A DNA stretch of 64,000 nt from Streptomyces physcomitrii (GCF_012273655.1 NZ_JAAWWP010000008.1:62001-126000); one strand, 5' to 3'. Shown: positions 52,164 through 61,079, counted from the stretch's first letter. Numbers and translations: made by a program. Notes: a model not told the origin generated them from the letters alone.

Positions 52164-53393
52164 ATGAGCATCGATCTGCGTGTGCTGCGCGAGGCCGACT
52201 TCGACAGCTGGTACGCCCTTCTCGACCGAGCCTTCGGCGGGGTCCCCGAGCCCGCCGAGGAACGCGCCCTGTGGAAGGGCCTCATCGAGTACGAGCGCTC
52301 CCTCGCCGCCTGGGACGAGAAGGAGATCGTCGGCTCGGCCGGCGCCTTCTCCTTCCGGATGACGGTCCCCGGCGGCGCCCGGGTGCCGACCGCCGGGGTC
52401 ACCATGGTCAGCGTGGCCGCCACCCACCGGCGGCGCGGGGTGCTGCGGTCGATGATGCGCCGCCAGCTCGACGACATCCGGGCGCTCGGCGAACCGCTGG
52501 CCGCCCTGGTCGCCTCCGAGCCGGACATCTACGGCCGCTTCGGCTACGGCTCGGCGGGCCGGGCGCTCGCCGCCGAGATCGACACCGCCCGGGTACGGCT
52601 GCGGATGCCGCCGGGCGCGGACGAGCCCCGGCTGAGCTTCGCCGATCCCCGGACCTCGCTGACGCGCTGCGAGGACCTGTACTCCCGGCTGGTCGGCGGC
52701 CGCCCGGGGCTCCTCTCGCGCGCCCCCGGCTGGGAGGAGCTCGGCCTGCTCGACCCGGAGAGCGAGCGCGGGGGCGCCTCGCCGCTGCAGTGCGTACTGG
52801 CCGAGCGGGAGGGCGAACTCGCGGGCTACGCGCGGTACTCGGTGAAACCGGAGTGGGACGCGGCGGGCCCCAAGGGCGTCGTCCGGCTGCGGTCCCTGGA
52901 GGCGCTGGACCCGGCGGCGCACGCGGCGCTGTGGCGGTTCCTCTTCGACCTCGACCTGACCTCGACGCTCTCCGTGCACAGCCGCCCGCTGGACGACCCC
53001 CTCACGCACCTGGTCTCCGACCCCCGGCGCTGCGGGCTGCGGACCAGGGACGTGCTGTACCTGCGGATCGTCGACCTCCCGGCGGCGCTCGCCGCGCGTA
53101 CGTACCAGGTGCCCCTGGACACGGTCCTGGAGGTCGAGGACGCGTTCTGCCCCTGGAACACCGGCCGCTGGCGGCTGCGCGGGGACTCCGGCGGCGCGGT
53201 CTGCGAGCGCACCGAGGACGAGCCCCGACTCGCCCTCACGGCACGGGAGTTGGGCGCCGCCTACCTGGGCGAGGGCCCGCTCACCGCGCTGGCCGCGGCC
53301 GGCCTGGTGCGCGAGCTGGTGCCGGGTTCCCTGGCGCCGGTGTCGCTCGCCTTCGGCTCGCAGACGGCGCCTTGGCTGCCGCACGGCTTCTGA
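52164..53393 (+). CDS. Eis-like GNAT family N-acetyltransferase
   Basis: The 409-residue protein matches the Eis architecture: an N-terminal GNAT domain with the acetyl-CoA loop VSVAATHRRRGVLRSMMRRQL, a second GNAT-like domain, and a C-terminal SCP2-type sterol carrier domain. The C-terminal carboxylate ends in PWLPHGF as in Eis proteins, where it acts in catalysis. Eis enzymes acetylate amines including aminoglycosides; the natural substrate here is unknown. The ATG at MSIDLR is used; a GTG two codons earlier is possible. Its last 113 bases overlap the end of the convergent DNA glycosylase gene. Confidence 0.92.
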   Translation: MSIDLRVLREADFDSWYALLDRAFGGVPEPAEERALWKGLIEYERSLAAWDEKEIVGSAGAFSFRMTVPGGARVPTAGVTMVSVAATHRRRGVLRSMMRRQLDDIRALGEPLAALVASEPDIYGRFGYGSAGRALAAEIDTARVRLRMPPGADEPRLSFADPRTSLTRCEDLYSRLVGGRPGLLSRAPGWEELGLLDPESERGGASPLQCVLAEREGELAGYARYSVKPEWDAAGPKGVVRLRSLEALDPAAHAALWRFLFDLDLTSTLSVHSRPLDDPLTHLVSDPRRCGLRTRDVLYLRIVDLPAALAARTYQVPLDTVLEVEDAFCPWNTGRWRLRGDSGGAVCERTEDEPRLALTARELGAAYLGEGPLTALAAAGLVRELVPGSLAPVSLAFGSQTAPWLPHGF

Positions 53394-54225
53394 CCCCGGC
53401 GGCGGTGGCGGCCCCGGTCGCGGGCTGGCAGCGCGGGCACCAGAAGAGGTTGCGGGCGGCGAGCGGGGCGGTGCGCACCTCGGTGCCGCAGATGTGGCAG
53501 GGCTGGTTCGCCCGGCGGTAGACGTAGACCTCGCCGCCGTGGTCGTCGACGCGCGGCGGGCGCCCCATGGCCTCCGGCAGGTGCTCGGGGCGCACGGTGT
53601 CTATCCGGTTGTTGCGCACGCCCTCGCGCATCAGCTCCACCAGGTCGTCCCAGAGTGCCCGCCACTCCTCCGGGCCGAGGTCGCGGCCCGGCCGGTACGG
53701 GTCGATGCCGTGCCGGAAGAGCACCTCGGCGCGGTAGACGTTGCCGACGCCCGCGACCACCTTCTGGTCCATCAGCAGGGCGGCCAGGGTGGTGCGGCTG
53801 CGGGAGATGCGGCGGTAGGCGGCGGCCGGGTCGTCGCCGGGGCGCAGCGGATCGGGGCCGAGCCGCTCGTGCACGGCCCGCTTCTCGTCCTCGGTGATCA
53901 GCGCGCAGGTGGCCGGGCCGCGCAGGTCCACATAGGAACCGCCGCCCGCCAGGCGCAGCCGTACGGTGTCGGCGGGCGGCGGGGCGGGCAGCGCGCCGAA
54001 GGCGACCTTGCCGAACAGGCCCAGGTGGATGTGGACATGGCCGGCGCCGCCGAAGTGCAGGAAGAGGTGCTTGCCGTGTGCCTCGGCGCCGGTGAACTCG
54101 CGGCCGTCGAGCAGCGCGGCGCTCTGGGCGAAGGTGCCCTGCGGGCTTGTCACGCGCAGCTCGCGGCCCTGGAAGCGGGCGTTGTGGTCCTCGGCGAGCC
54201 GGTGGATCGTGTGCCCCTCGGGCAC
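53281..54225 (-). CDS. Fpg/Nei family DNA glycosylase / AP lyase
   Basis: The enzyme excises oxidised bases. The 314-residue protein begins with the catalytic Pro2-Glu3 (MPEGHTIHR). It has the helix-two-turn-helix region (about 130-220, LLMDQKVVAGVGNVYRAEVLF) and a C-terminal zinc finger with Cys243, 246, 263, 266, so the functional domains are complete. The final 37 residues are a basic, disordered tail that exists only because the frame runs on into the convergent Eis-like gene. The sequence resembles the actinobacterial Nei-like branch more than MutM. Confidence 0.93.
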   Translation of the reverse strand: MPEGHTIHRLAEDHNARFQGRELRVTSPQGTFAQSAALLDGREFTGAEAHGKHLFLHFGGAGHVHIHLGLFGKVAFGALPAPPPADTVRLRLAGGGSYVDLRGPATCALITEDEKRAVHERLGPDPLRPGDDPAAAYRRISRSRTTLAALLMDQKVVAGVGNVYRAEVLFRHGIDPYRPGRDLGPEEWRALWDDLVELMREGVRNNRIDTVRPEHLPEAMGRPPRVDDHGGEVYVYRRANQPCHICGTEVRTAPLAARNLFWCPRCQPATGAATAAGVRSRAAAKAPSASRRRATPAPGNPAPARAPGRPRPAR

Positions 54226-54395
54226 GGTCCCTCCCCTGGTCGGTCAGGCCCGCGAACCCTGCGGAGCCGGGCCTGCGCGGGCCTGTGGTGGATCACTCCC
54301 GCGGGCTGCCGGTGCAGCGGCCCCTGGTGCGTCGGGCCCGCCGAGCCTCCCCGGGAGCGGGCCCCGGCCCTGCGGCGGGCCGGGGCGTGGCGGGT

Positions 54396-54881
54396 TCAGC
54401 CCTGCGGGTGGTGGGCCGGGACGGGCGGCAGTTCGCCGGTGGTCTCGTAGCCGGAGAGCATGTCGATGCGGCGGATGTGCCGCTCGTCGCCGGAGAAGGG
54501 CGTCGTCAGGAAGATCTCGACGAAGCGGGTGGCCTCCTCGGTGCTGTGCATCCGGGCGCCGACGGCGACGACGTTGGCGTCGTTGTGCTCCCGGCCGAGC
54601 GCGGCGGTCTGCTCGCTCCAGGCGAGCGCGGCCCGTACGCCCTTGACCTTGTTCGCGGCGATCTGCTCGCCGTTGCCGGAGCCGCCGATGACGATGCCGA
54701 GGGAGTCCGCGTCCTTCGCCGCGCCTTCGGCGGCGCGCAGGCAGAACGGCGGATAGTCGTCCTGGGCGTCGTAGAGGTGGGGCCCGCAGTCGACGGGCTC
54801 GTGGCCGTTGGCCTTCAGCCATTCGACCAGGTGGTTCTTGAGTTCGTAGCCGGCATGATCCGAGCCGAGGTACACGCGCAT
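54396..54881 (-). CDS. rpiB: Ribose-5-phosphate isomerase B
   Basis: RpiB interconverts ribose-5-phosphate and ribulose-5-phosphate in the pentose phosphate pathway. The 161-residue protein starts MRVYLGSDHAGYELK. It has IGGSGNGEQIAANK at 65-78, where the usual Cys of other RpiB proteins is replaced and Glu72 takes the role of the catalytic base, as in the mycobacterial enzyme. His103-like REHND and RHIRRIDML complete the site. It is a single gene next to the DNA glycosylase. Confidence 0.96.
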   Translation of the reverse strand: MRVYLGSDHAGYELKNHLVEWLKANGHEPVDCGPHLYDAQDDYPPFCLRAAEGAAKDADSLGIVIGGSGNGEQIAANKVKGVRAALAWSEQTAALGREHNDANVVAVGARMHSTEEATRFVEIFLTTPFSGDERHIRRIDMLSGYETTGELPPVPAHHPQG

Positions 54882-54931
54882 GGCCCCGAGTCTGACACGG
54901 ACCGCCCCGCCGCCCGGACCCGGCCCGGAAA

Positions 54932-54952
54932 ACCTGACGGCACCTGTCAGGT
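54932..54952. promoter_or_regulatory. Inverted repeat upstream of the FAD oxidoreductase gene
   Basis: ACCTGAC (54932-54938) and GTCAGGT (54946-54952) form a perfect seven-base inverted repeat with a seven-base centre, 112 bases before the ATG. It has the form of a dimeric repressor site. Confidence 0.45.
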
Positions 54953-55063
54953 AATGCTGGCAGCGTCGGGGACGTCCGAGGCCTTCGGACGCGGACGGAG
55001 CCGGGGCGGCCCGCGGTGGGCGCCGCCGTCTCCGCCCGGTGGCAGCAGGGAAAGGGCACAGCC

Positions 55064-56410
55064 ATGCACGCGACGGATTCCTCGTTCGAGGGTCGGGTAC
55101 TCACCCCCGGGGACCCGGAGTACGCGCCGGAGGTGGCGGGCTTCCAGACCGGGTTCGCGCTGCGCCCGGCCCGGGTGTGGGCGGCGCGCTCGGCCCGCGA
55201 GGTGGCCGAGGCGGTCGGGTACGCGGCCGAGGAGGGCCTGCCGCTCGGCGTGCAGGCGACGGGGCACGGGCTGCCGGACGCCGCCGAGGGCGGGGTGCTG
55301 GTCAGCACCCGGCGGATGGACGCGGTGCGGATCGACCCCGGGGCGCGTACCGCGGTGATCGGGGCGGGCGCCCGCTGGGGCCAGGTCGTCGAGGCGGCGG
55401 CGCCCCACGGACTCGCCCCGCTCAACGGCTCCTCGCCGGGGGTGGGCGCCGTCTCGTACACGCTCGGCGGCGGACTGGGCATCCTGGCACGGGAGTTCGG
55501 CTACGCGGCGGACCGGGTGCGGCGTCTGGAGGTGGTCACCGCGGACGGGCGGATCCGCGAGGTGACGGCCGGGAGCGAGCCGGAGCTGTTCTGGGCGCTG
55601 CGCGGCGGCGGGCACGGACTCGGCGTGGTCACCGAGCTGGAGATCGGCCTGGTCCCGGTGGCCCGGCTGTACGGCGGCGCCCTCACCTTCGACGCCTCGG
55701 CGGTCGATCCGGCGCGGATCCTCGCGGCGTACGAGGCCTGGACGCGGACCGTGCCGGAGAACCTGACCTCCTCGCTGGCCGCCGTCCCCTACCCGGACCT
55801 CCCGGCGCTGCCCCCGCGGCTGCGCGGCGCCTATCTGATCTCCCTGCGGGTGGCCTTCACCGGCGGCGCCGAGGAGGGTGAGCGCCTGGTGGCCCCGCTG
55901 CGCCGGATCGGGCCCGCGGTCACCGACACCCTGCGCGAGATGCCCTACACGGAGAGCCCGAGCATCCACAACGACCCGGCGAGCCCGCACGCCTACTACG
56001 GGGACAGCGCGGTGCTGAGCGAGCTGGACGTGCGGGCGGCGGCCGAACTGCTCGCCGCGACCGGCCCCGCGGCGCCGATGATGTGCGTGGTCCAGCTCAA
56101 CCACCTGGGCGGGGCGCTGGGCCGGGAGCCCGAGCCGCCCAACGCGGTGCCGCACCGGGAGGGCCGCTTCCTGGTACGGGTGCTCGCGGTGCTCGACGGC
56201 ACCGACCGGGCCGCGGCCCGCGCCCACTTCGCCGGGGCGCTCGCCCCGCTGGCCCCGGTGACCACCGGCCGCTTCCTCGGCTTCGCCTTCGGCGGCGGCG
56301 ACCGCGGCGAGGGCCTCTACCCGGCGGCGACCCGGGAGCGCCTGGCCGCCCTGAAGAGGACGTACGACCCGGGGAACCTCTTCGGCGGCCCTCACGGGGG
56401 ACAGGGCTGA
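55064..56410 (+). CDS. FAD-binding oxidoreductase (PCMH type)
   Basis: The 448-residue protein has the FAD-binding domain of the vanillyl-alcohol oxidase superfamily: VQATGHGLPDAA, where His68 lies in the position often linked covalently to FAD, IGAGARWGQV, and SYTLGGGLGILAREFGYAADRVRRLEVVTADG. The C-terminal BBE-type end is YDPGNLFGG. No export signal is visible. The substrate, probably an alcohol, sugar or amine oxidised with O2, cannot be named. GGGAAAGG lies eight bases before the ATG. An inverted repeat upstream may be its operator. Confidence 0.9.
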   Translation: MHATDSSFEGRVLTPGDPEYAPEVAGFQTGFALRPARVWAARSAREVAEAVGYAAEEGLPLGVQATGHGLPDAAEGGVLVSTRRMDAVRIDPGARTAVIGAGARWGQVVEAAAPHGLAPLNGSSPGVGAVSYTLGGGLGILAREFGYAADRVRRLEVVTADGRIREVTAGSEPELFWALRGGGHGLGVVTELEIGLVPVARLYGGALTFDASAVDPARILAAYEAWTRTVPENLTSSLAAVPYPDLPALPPRLRGAYLISLRVAFTGGAEEGERLVAPLRRIGPAVTDTLREMPYTESPSIHNDPASPHAYYGDSAVLSELDVRAAAELLAATGPAAPMMCVVQLNHLGGALGREPEPPNAVPHREGRFLVRVLAVLDGTDRAAARAHFAGALAPLAPVTTGRFLGFAFGGGDRGEGLYPAATRERLAALKRTYDPGNLFGGPHGGQG

Positions 56411-56436
56411 GCCCCCACCCGGAGGGGCGGGGGCTC
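56409..56436 (+). terminator. Hairpin at the FAD oxidoreductase stop codon
   Basis: gagccccc (56409-56416) pairs with gggggctc (56429-56436), with a possible inner ccc/ggg. The arm overlaps the stop codon. Confidence 0.55.
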
Positions 56437-56531
56437 GCGGGTCCTGCGTCCGGTCCCGGCCGGGGGCTCCCGGTTCCGGCCGGGTCCCGGTGTGGCTGCC
56501 GGCGGTGTCCGGTGGTTCCCGGCCGGTGGTC

Positions 56532-57128
56532 TCAGCGCTCGCCGAGCAGCTTCCAGGCGCCCGGGAGGAGGCCCATCGCCAGGGCGGCCTTGAGGGCGTC
56601 GCCGAGCAGGAAGGGGGTGAGCCCGGCGGCGACCGCCTCGCTCAGGCCCATGCCGGTGGCGAGGGCGAGGTAGGGCACGCCCACCGCGTAGATGACGGCG
56701 GAGCCGAGCACCATGGTGCCGGCGGTCCGGGGCACCGAGCGGTCGCCGCCGCGGCGGGCCAGCGCCCCGGTCAGGGTGGCGGCGAGCAGCATGCCGAGGA
56801 CGTAGCCGAAGGAGGGGGCCGAGGCGCCGGAGGAGCCCTCGGCGAACCAGGGCACGCCCGCCATGCCGACCAGGGTGTAGAGGACGAGCGAGAGCAGCCC
56901 GCGCCGGGCGCCGAGGGCGGTGCCGACGAGCAGCGCGGCGAAGGTCTGCCCGGTCACCGGGACCGGTGAGCCCGGCACCGGCACGGAGATCTGGGCGGCG
57001 AGCCCGGTCAGCGCCGCGCCGGAGACGACGAGCACCAGGTCGCGGACGCGCGCCCGGGCCCGGGAGGAGGCGGGCAGCAGGTCCGCGAGGACGGCGCCCG
57101 GACGGGCGGGGGAGGCAGCGAGGCTCAT
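56532..57128 (-). CDS. bioY: Biotin transporter BioY
   Basis: BioY is the biotin-binding S component of an ECF transporter. The 198-residue protein has six hydrophobic segments and the family blocks ISVPVPGSPVPVTGQTFAALLVGTALGARRGLLSLVLYTLVGMAGVPWFAEGSSG... and FLLGDALKAALAMGLLPGAWKLLG. GGAG lies five bases before the ATG. No EcfA/EcfT genes are adjacent, so it either uses a shared module elsewhere or works alone. Confidence 0.94.
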   Translation of the reverse strand: MSLAASPARPGAVLADLLPASSRARARVRDLVLVVSGAALTGLAAQISVPVPGSPVPVTGQTFAALLVGTALGARRGLLSLVLYTLVGMAGVPWFAEGSSGASAPSFGYVLGMLLAATLTGALARRGGDRSVPRTAGTMVLGSAVIYAVGVPYLALATGMGLSEAVAAGLTPFLLGDALKAALAMGLLPGAWKLLGER

Positions 57129-57621
57129 CGGGACTCCGCGGGGAGAAGGGTGGGGACCGGGCCGGAGGGCGGTGCCCGGGGGACAGCGCGACGCTATCCC
57201 AGCGGCCCTCGGCGCCTCACCGTCAGCCGCCGACAAAGGGGCTCGGCGGGGATTGGTGGGTACTACACAAAAATCGGGGCCACACCTGCCGGGCCCGTGA
57301 GGCGCGTCACGCGGGGGCGGGGCGCCGGGTGCGGCCGCTCCGTACGGCGGCACCGGGGCGGCACCCTGCGCGTTCGCCGGAAGCGGCCGCCCGGACCGTC
57401 GCGGGGAGCGGCCGGGAGGCCCGGAAAACCGTCCATCCGGAATGCTCGGGGCACCCTGCCGAAGGGTCCAATTCAGCAGGTCACATGAGAGGTCGTTCAC
57501 AACACCGGCAAGTAAACGGACCATCACGATCCGAGGTCGATGAGTCCGCATCGCGGGCGATCACTTGGCCCTGTCCCGTGCGGTGCCCACACTGTGAGTC
57601 CTTTCCCCGGCGTCTCACGTT
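57129..57621. other. Divergent intergenic region bioY / amino acid permease
   Basis: There is no supported gene in these 493 bases. An AT-richer island near 57250-57285 (actacacaaaaatc) is where promoters would most likely lie, but I cannot pair -35 and -10 boxes with confidence. A TTGGCC at about 57565 followed 17 bases later by CACACT is a weak candidate for the permease. Confidence 0.45.
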
Positions 57622-59085
57622 ATGGACAGTCGCTCCCCCATGTCCCGGACTTCTCCTGGTGCCGAGTCGGTCACGACCGACGCCACCCCCCACAGCGAAC
57701 CGCCCGCATCCGCGCAGCCCGCCCTCTCGCACGGGCTCAAACAGCGCCATCTGTCGATGATCGCCCTCGGCGGTGTCATCGGTGCCGGACTCTTCGTCGG
57801 CTCCGGGGCGGGCATCGCCTCCGCCGGGCCCTCGATCGTGCTCGCCTTCGCCGCCTCCGGCCTGCTCGTCACGCTGGTCATGCGGATGCTGGGCGAGATG
57901 TCCGCCGCCAACCCGGCCTCCGGCTCCTTCTCGGTACACGCCGAACGCGCCATCGGCCCCTGGGCGGGCTTCACCGCGGGCTGGATGTACTGGGCCCTGC
58001 TCTGCGTCGGCATCGCGGTCGAGGCGATCGGCGCCGCCGACATCATGACCAGCTGGCTCCCGGACACCCCCGGCTGGATGTGGGTGGCCGTCTTCATGGC
58101 CCTGTTCTGCGGCACCAACCTGGCCGCGGTGAGCAACTTCGGCGAGTACGAGTTCTGGTTCGCCCTGCTCAAGGTGGTGGCGATCACCGCCTTCCTGGTG
58201 CTCGGCCTGCTCGCCATCGCGGGCCTGCTGCCCGGCACCGACGCCCCCGGCACCTCGCACCTCACCGGCGACGGCGGCTTCCTGCCCAACGGCAGCGACG
58301 GGCTGATCACCGGACTGCTCGCCTCCGTCTTCGCCTACGGCGGCCTGGAGACGGTGACCATCGCGGCGGCCGAGTCCGAGGACCCGCGCCGCGGCGTCGC
58401 CAAGGCCGTACGCACCGCCGTGTGGCGGATCGCGGTCTTCTACGTCGGCTCGATGCTGGTGATCGTCACCCTGATCGACTGGCAGGACAAGGCGCTGCTC
58501 ACCGGTCCCTACGCGGCCGTCCTGGACGAGATCGGCATCGGCAACGCGGGCGAGGTCATGAAGGTGATCGTGCTCGCGGCCCTGCTCTCCGCGATGAACG
58601 CCAACATCTACGGCGCCTCGCGGATGTCGTACTCGCTGATCGCGCGCGGCGAGGGGCCGCGCTTCCTCGGCAAGCTCACCGGCGGCGTCCCGCGCCGCGC
58701 GGTGGTCGCCTCCTCGGTCTTCGGCTTCTTCGCGGTGCTGCTGAAGTTCTGGTGGGAGGACACCGTCTTCACCTGGCTGCTGAACATGGTCGGCGCCGCC
58801 ACCCTCGTCGTCTGGGGCTTCATCGCCGTCTCCCAGCTGATCAGCCGGCGCCGCCTGGAGCGGGAGAGCCCGGACAAGCTGCTGGTACGGATGTGGCTCT
58901 TCCCGGCGCTCACCTGGGTGGCGCTCGCGGGCATCCTCGCGGTGCTGCTGCTGATGCTCCGCGAGGACGACACCCGCACCCAGCTCTGGTTCACCGGCGG
59001 CCTCGCGCTCGCCCTCGCGGGCGCCGGCTATCTGCGGCAGCGGCTCGCCGCCGAGCGCAGGGCGGCTGCCACGGCCGGGGAGTGA
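57622..59085 (+). CDS. Amino acid permease (APC superfamily, GABA/proline permease-like)
   Basis: The 487-residue protein has 12 predicted helices and the first-helix substrate motif IALGGVIGAGLFVGSG, followed by AGPSIVLAFAASGLLVTLVMRMLGEMSAANPASGSFS, typical of the amino acid transporter (AAT) branch. It should import an amino acid with protons. The start is uncertain: ATG at 57622 and at 57640 both lack good ribosome binding sites. It is followed by a near-perfect 16-base terminator. Confidence 0.92.
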   Translation: MDSRSPMSRTSPGAESVTTDATPHSEPPASAQPALSHGLKQRHLSMIALGGVIGAGLFVGSGAGIASAGPSIVLAFAASGLLVTLVMRMLGEMSAANPASGSFSVHAERAIGPWAGFTAGWMYWALLCVGIAVEAIGAADIMTSWLPDTPGWMWVAVFMALFCGTNLAAVSNFGEYEFWFALLKVVAITAFLVLGLLAIAGLLPGTDAPGTSHLTGDGGFLPNGSDGLITGLLASVFAYGGLETVTIAAAESEDPRRGVAKAVRTAVWRIAVFYVGSMLVIVTLIDWQDKALLTGPYAAVLDEIGIGNAGEVMKVIVLAALLSAMNANIYGASRMSYSLIARGEGPRFLGKLTGGVPRRAVVASSVFGFFAVLLKFWWEDTVFTWLLNMVGAATLVVWGFIAVSQLISRRRLERESPDKLLVRMWLFPALTWVALAGILAVLLLMLREDDTRTQLWFTGGLALALAGAGYLRQRLAAERRAAATAGE

Positions 59086-59132
59086 GGCGTAGGGCCACGG
59101 GCCCGGCGCCCGCTCAGCCCAGTCCGCCGCGA

Positions 59133-59168
59133 GGAAATCGGGTCTCCCGTCCGGGAGGCCCGATTTCC
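59133..59168 (+). terminator. Terminator hairpin downstream of the permease gene
   Basis: Sixteen bases (59133-59148) pair with 59153-59168 around gtcc, with one G-U wobble. Confidence 0.8.
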
Positions 59169-59302
59169 CGTTTCCCGGCGCTTTCCCAGGGGCTCCCGGG
59201 CCGCCGGGACCAAGCCGAGCCTTACCACCGAAAGGGTCAACGCCCTTGTCGGGCAAGGGTTCCGCGGGTGTGCCCCGACCCGTCGGCGGGCACTGTTGTT
59301 GC

Positions 59303-59329
59303 TATGGTGCACTTGCAAGGAGCTTGCAA
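59303..59329 (+). promoter_or_regulatory. Superoxide dismutase promoter with Nur-type nickel-responsive operator
   Basis: TTGCAA (59313-59318) is repeated after five bases at 59324-59329, the direct-repeat pattern bound by the Ni-responsive Fur-family regulator Nur at Streptomyces sodF. A TATGGT at 59303-59308 can be the -10, which puts the start site inside the operator, as expected for repression when nickel is present. Confidence 0.75.
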
Positions 59330-59347
59330 TAAGCCGAGGGGACCGTC

Positions 59348-59995
59348 ATGGCTTTGTACACGCTTCCGGAACTGCCCTATGACTACGCGGCACTCGCGCC
59401 CGTCATCAGTCCGGAGATCATCGAGCTGCACCACGACAAGCACCACGCCGCCTACGTCAAGGGCGCCAACGACACCGTGGAGCAGCTCGACGAGGCCCGC
59501 GACAAGGAGCAGTGGGGCGCGATCAACGGGCTCCAGAAGAACCTCGCCTTCCATCTGAGCGGGCACATCCTGCACTCGATCTACTGGCAGAACATGACCG
59601 GCGACGGCGGCGGCGAGCCGCTGGCCGCCGACGGGGTGGGCGAGCTGGCGGACGCGATCACCGAGTCCTTCGGCTCCTTCGCCGGCTTCAAGGCGCAGCT
59701 GACCAAGGCCGCGGCGACCACCCAGGGCTCCGGCTGGGGCGTCCTCGCCTTCGAGCCGGTGACCGGCCGCCTGATCGTCGAGCAGGTCTACGACCACCAG
59801 GGCAACATCGGCCAGGGCTCCACCCCGATCCTGGTCTTCGACGCCTGGGAGCACGCCTTCTACCTCCAGTACAAGAACCAGAAGGTCGACTTCATCGAGG
59901 CCATGTGGAAGGTCGTCAACTGGCAGGACGTGGCCCGGCGCCACGCCTCCGCCAAGCAGCAGACCGACCGCCTCCTGCTCACCCCCGGGAAGTGA
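59348..59995 (+). CDS. sodF: Superoxide dismutase, Fe/Mn family (SodF type)
   Basis: The 215-residue enzyme dismutates superoxide. It has the metal-ligand motifs LHHDKHHAAYV (first His near 28), HLSGHILHSIYW, and DAWEHAFYLQY (Asp and His). In Streptomyces the iron enzyme is produced when nickel for the Ni-SOD is scarce; the Nur-type box 20 bases upstream supports that here. The ATG follows GAGGGG at five to six bases. It is monocistronic with a hairpin behind it. Confidence 0.96.
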   Translation: MALYTLPELPYDYAALAPVISPEIIELHHDKHHAAYVKGANDTVEQLDEARDKEQWGAINGLQKNLAFHLSGHILHSIYWQNMTGDGGGEPLAADGVGELADAITESFGSFAGFKAQLTKAAATTQGSGWGVLAFEPVTGRLIVEQVYDHQGNIGQGSTPILVFDAWEHAFYLQYKNQKVDFIEAMWKVVNWQDVARRHASAKQQTDRLLLTPGK

Positions 59996-60092
59996 GCGCG
60001 GGCCGGTCCCGGTGACCGGCCCCGCTCCCCCGGGTGACCCGACGCCCTGCTCGTGATCGTCTTCTCAGCCTTCACGGGGCAGGCGGAAGAAA

Positions 60093-60131
60093 GGAGAGCC
60101 CCCGCCAGGACGTGACTGGCGGGGGCTCTCC
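60093..60131. terminator. Bidirectional terminator between sodF and the Rv2466c-like gene
   Basis: Sixteen bases (60093-60108) pair perfectly with 60116-60131 around gacgtga. It serves two converging genes. Confidence 0.85.
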
Positions 60132-60196
60132 CGTTTCCACGGCGGCCTCTTACGACGGTCTGTTACGGCAGCGGCGGCGCGGAGCCGCGGCCGGGA

Positions 60197-60856
60197 TCAG
60201 TCGAAGATCGGCCCCTGGGTACGGGTGCGCTTCAGCTCGTAGAAGCCGGAGACGCCCGCGACGAGCAGGGTGCCGTCCCACAGCCGGGCGGCCTCCTCGC
60301 CCTTGGGCGCCGGGGTGACCACCGGGCCGAAGAAGGCGACCTCGCCCTGGCCCTCGGGTCCGGGGACCGCGATGACCGGGGTGCCGACGTCCTGGCCGAC
60401 CTTGTCGATACCGGTCTTGTGCGAGGCCCGCAGCTCGGTGTCGTAGGTGTCCTTCTCCGCGTACTCGGCGAGCGAGGCCGGCAGGCCCACGTCCGCCAGG
60501 GCGCCGAGGACCGCCTCCGGCGTGGTCCCCTCGCCCTGGTTGTGGATCCGCTTGCCGAGCGCCTCGTACAGCGGGCCGACGACCTCCTGGCCGTGCTGCT
60601 CCCGTGCGGCGATGACCACCCGCACCGGGCCCCAGGCGGTGGTGGCCATCATGTCCCGGTACTCGTCGGGGAGTTCACCGAGGCGGGGCTCGTTGAGGAC
60701 GGCGAGGCTCATCACATGCCAGCGCACCTCGATGTCGCGGACCTTCTCCACCTCCACCACCCAGCGGGAGGTCATCCACGCCCAGGGGCACAGCGGGTCG
60801 AACCAGAAGTCGACGGGGGTCTTCCCGGAAGTCGTCGTCCCGGACGTCTCGGACAT
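60197..60856 (-). CDS. DsbA-fold protein of the mycothiol-dependent nitroreductase (Rv2466c) family
   Basis: The 219-residue protein is thioredoxin-like with an inserted helical domain, as in DsbA and Rv2466c. The active-site segment is FWFDPLCPWAW, so only the first Cys (residue 27) of the CPWC found in M. tuberculosis Rv2466c remains. A cis-Pro motif lies in VGTPVIAVPG. The family member in M. tuberculosis uses mycothiol to reduce nitro compounds; activity with a single Cys is an inference. AGGAG precedes the ATG by six bases. Confidence 0.88.
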   Translation of the reverse strand: MSETSGTTTSGKTPVDFWFDPLCPWAWMTSRWVVEVEKVRDIEVRWHVMSLAVLNEPRLGELPDEYRDMMATTAWGPVRVVIAAREQHGQEVVGPLYEALGKRIHNQGEGTTPEAVLGALADVGLPASLAEYAEKDTYDTELRASHKTGIDKVGQDVGTPVIAVPGPEGQGEVAFFGPVVTPAPKGEEAARLWDGTLLVAGVSGFYELKRTRTQGPIFD

Positions 60857-61079
60857 GTCTCTCCTCGGCTTGCTGCGAATGCGGGTACGGAGGCGGGCGG
60901 GCGCGCACGCCCCTCCCGTAACCGGGCCAACATCGCCGGGGGTACGCCCCATTCCCGCCCCCGCGGCCCGAACCGGTGTCCGGCAGCCGGTGAGCCCTGT
61001 CCTCTGACAGGAGCGCGTGCGAGGATCGGTCCTGATCGATCAACCCCCCATACGCGGATGAACCCGAGGAGTACGACCC

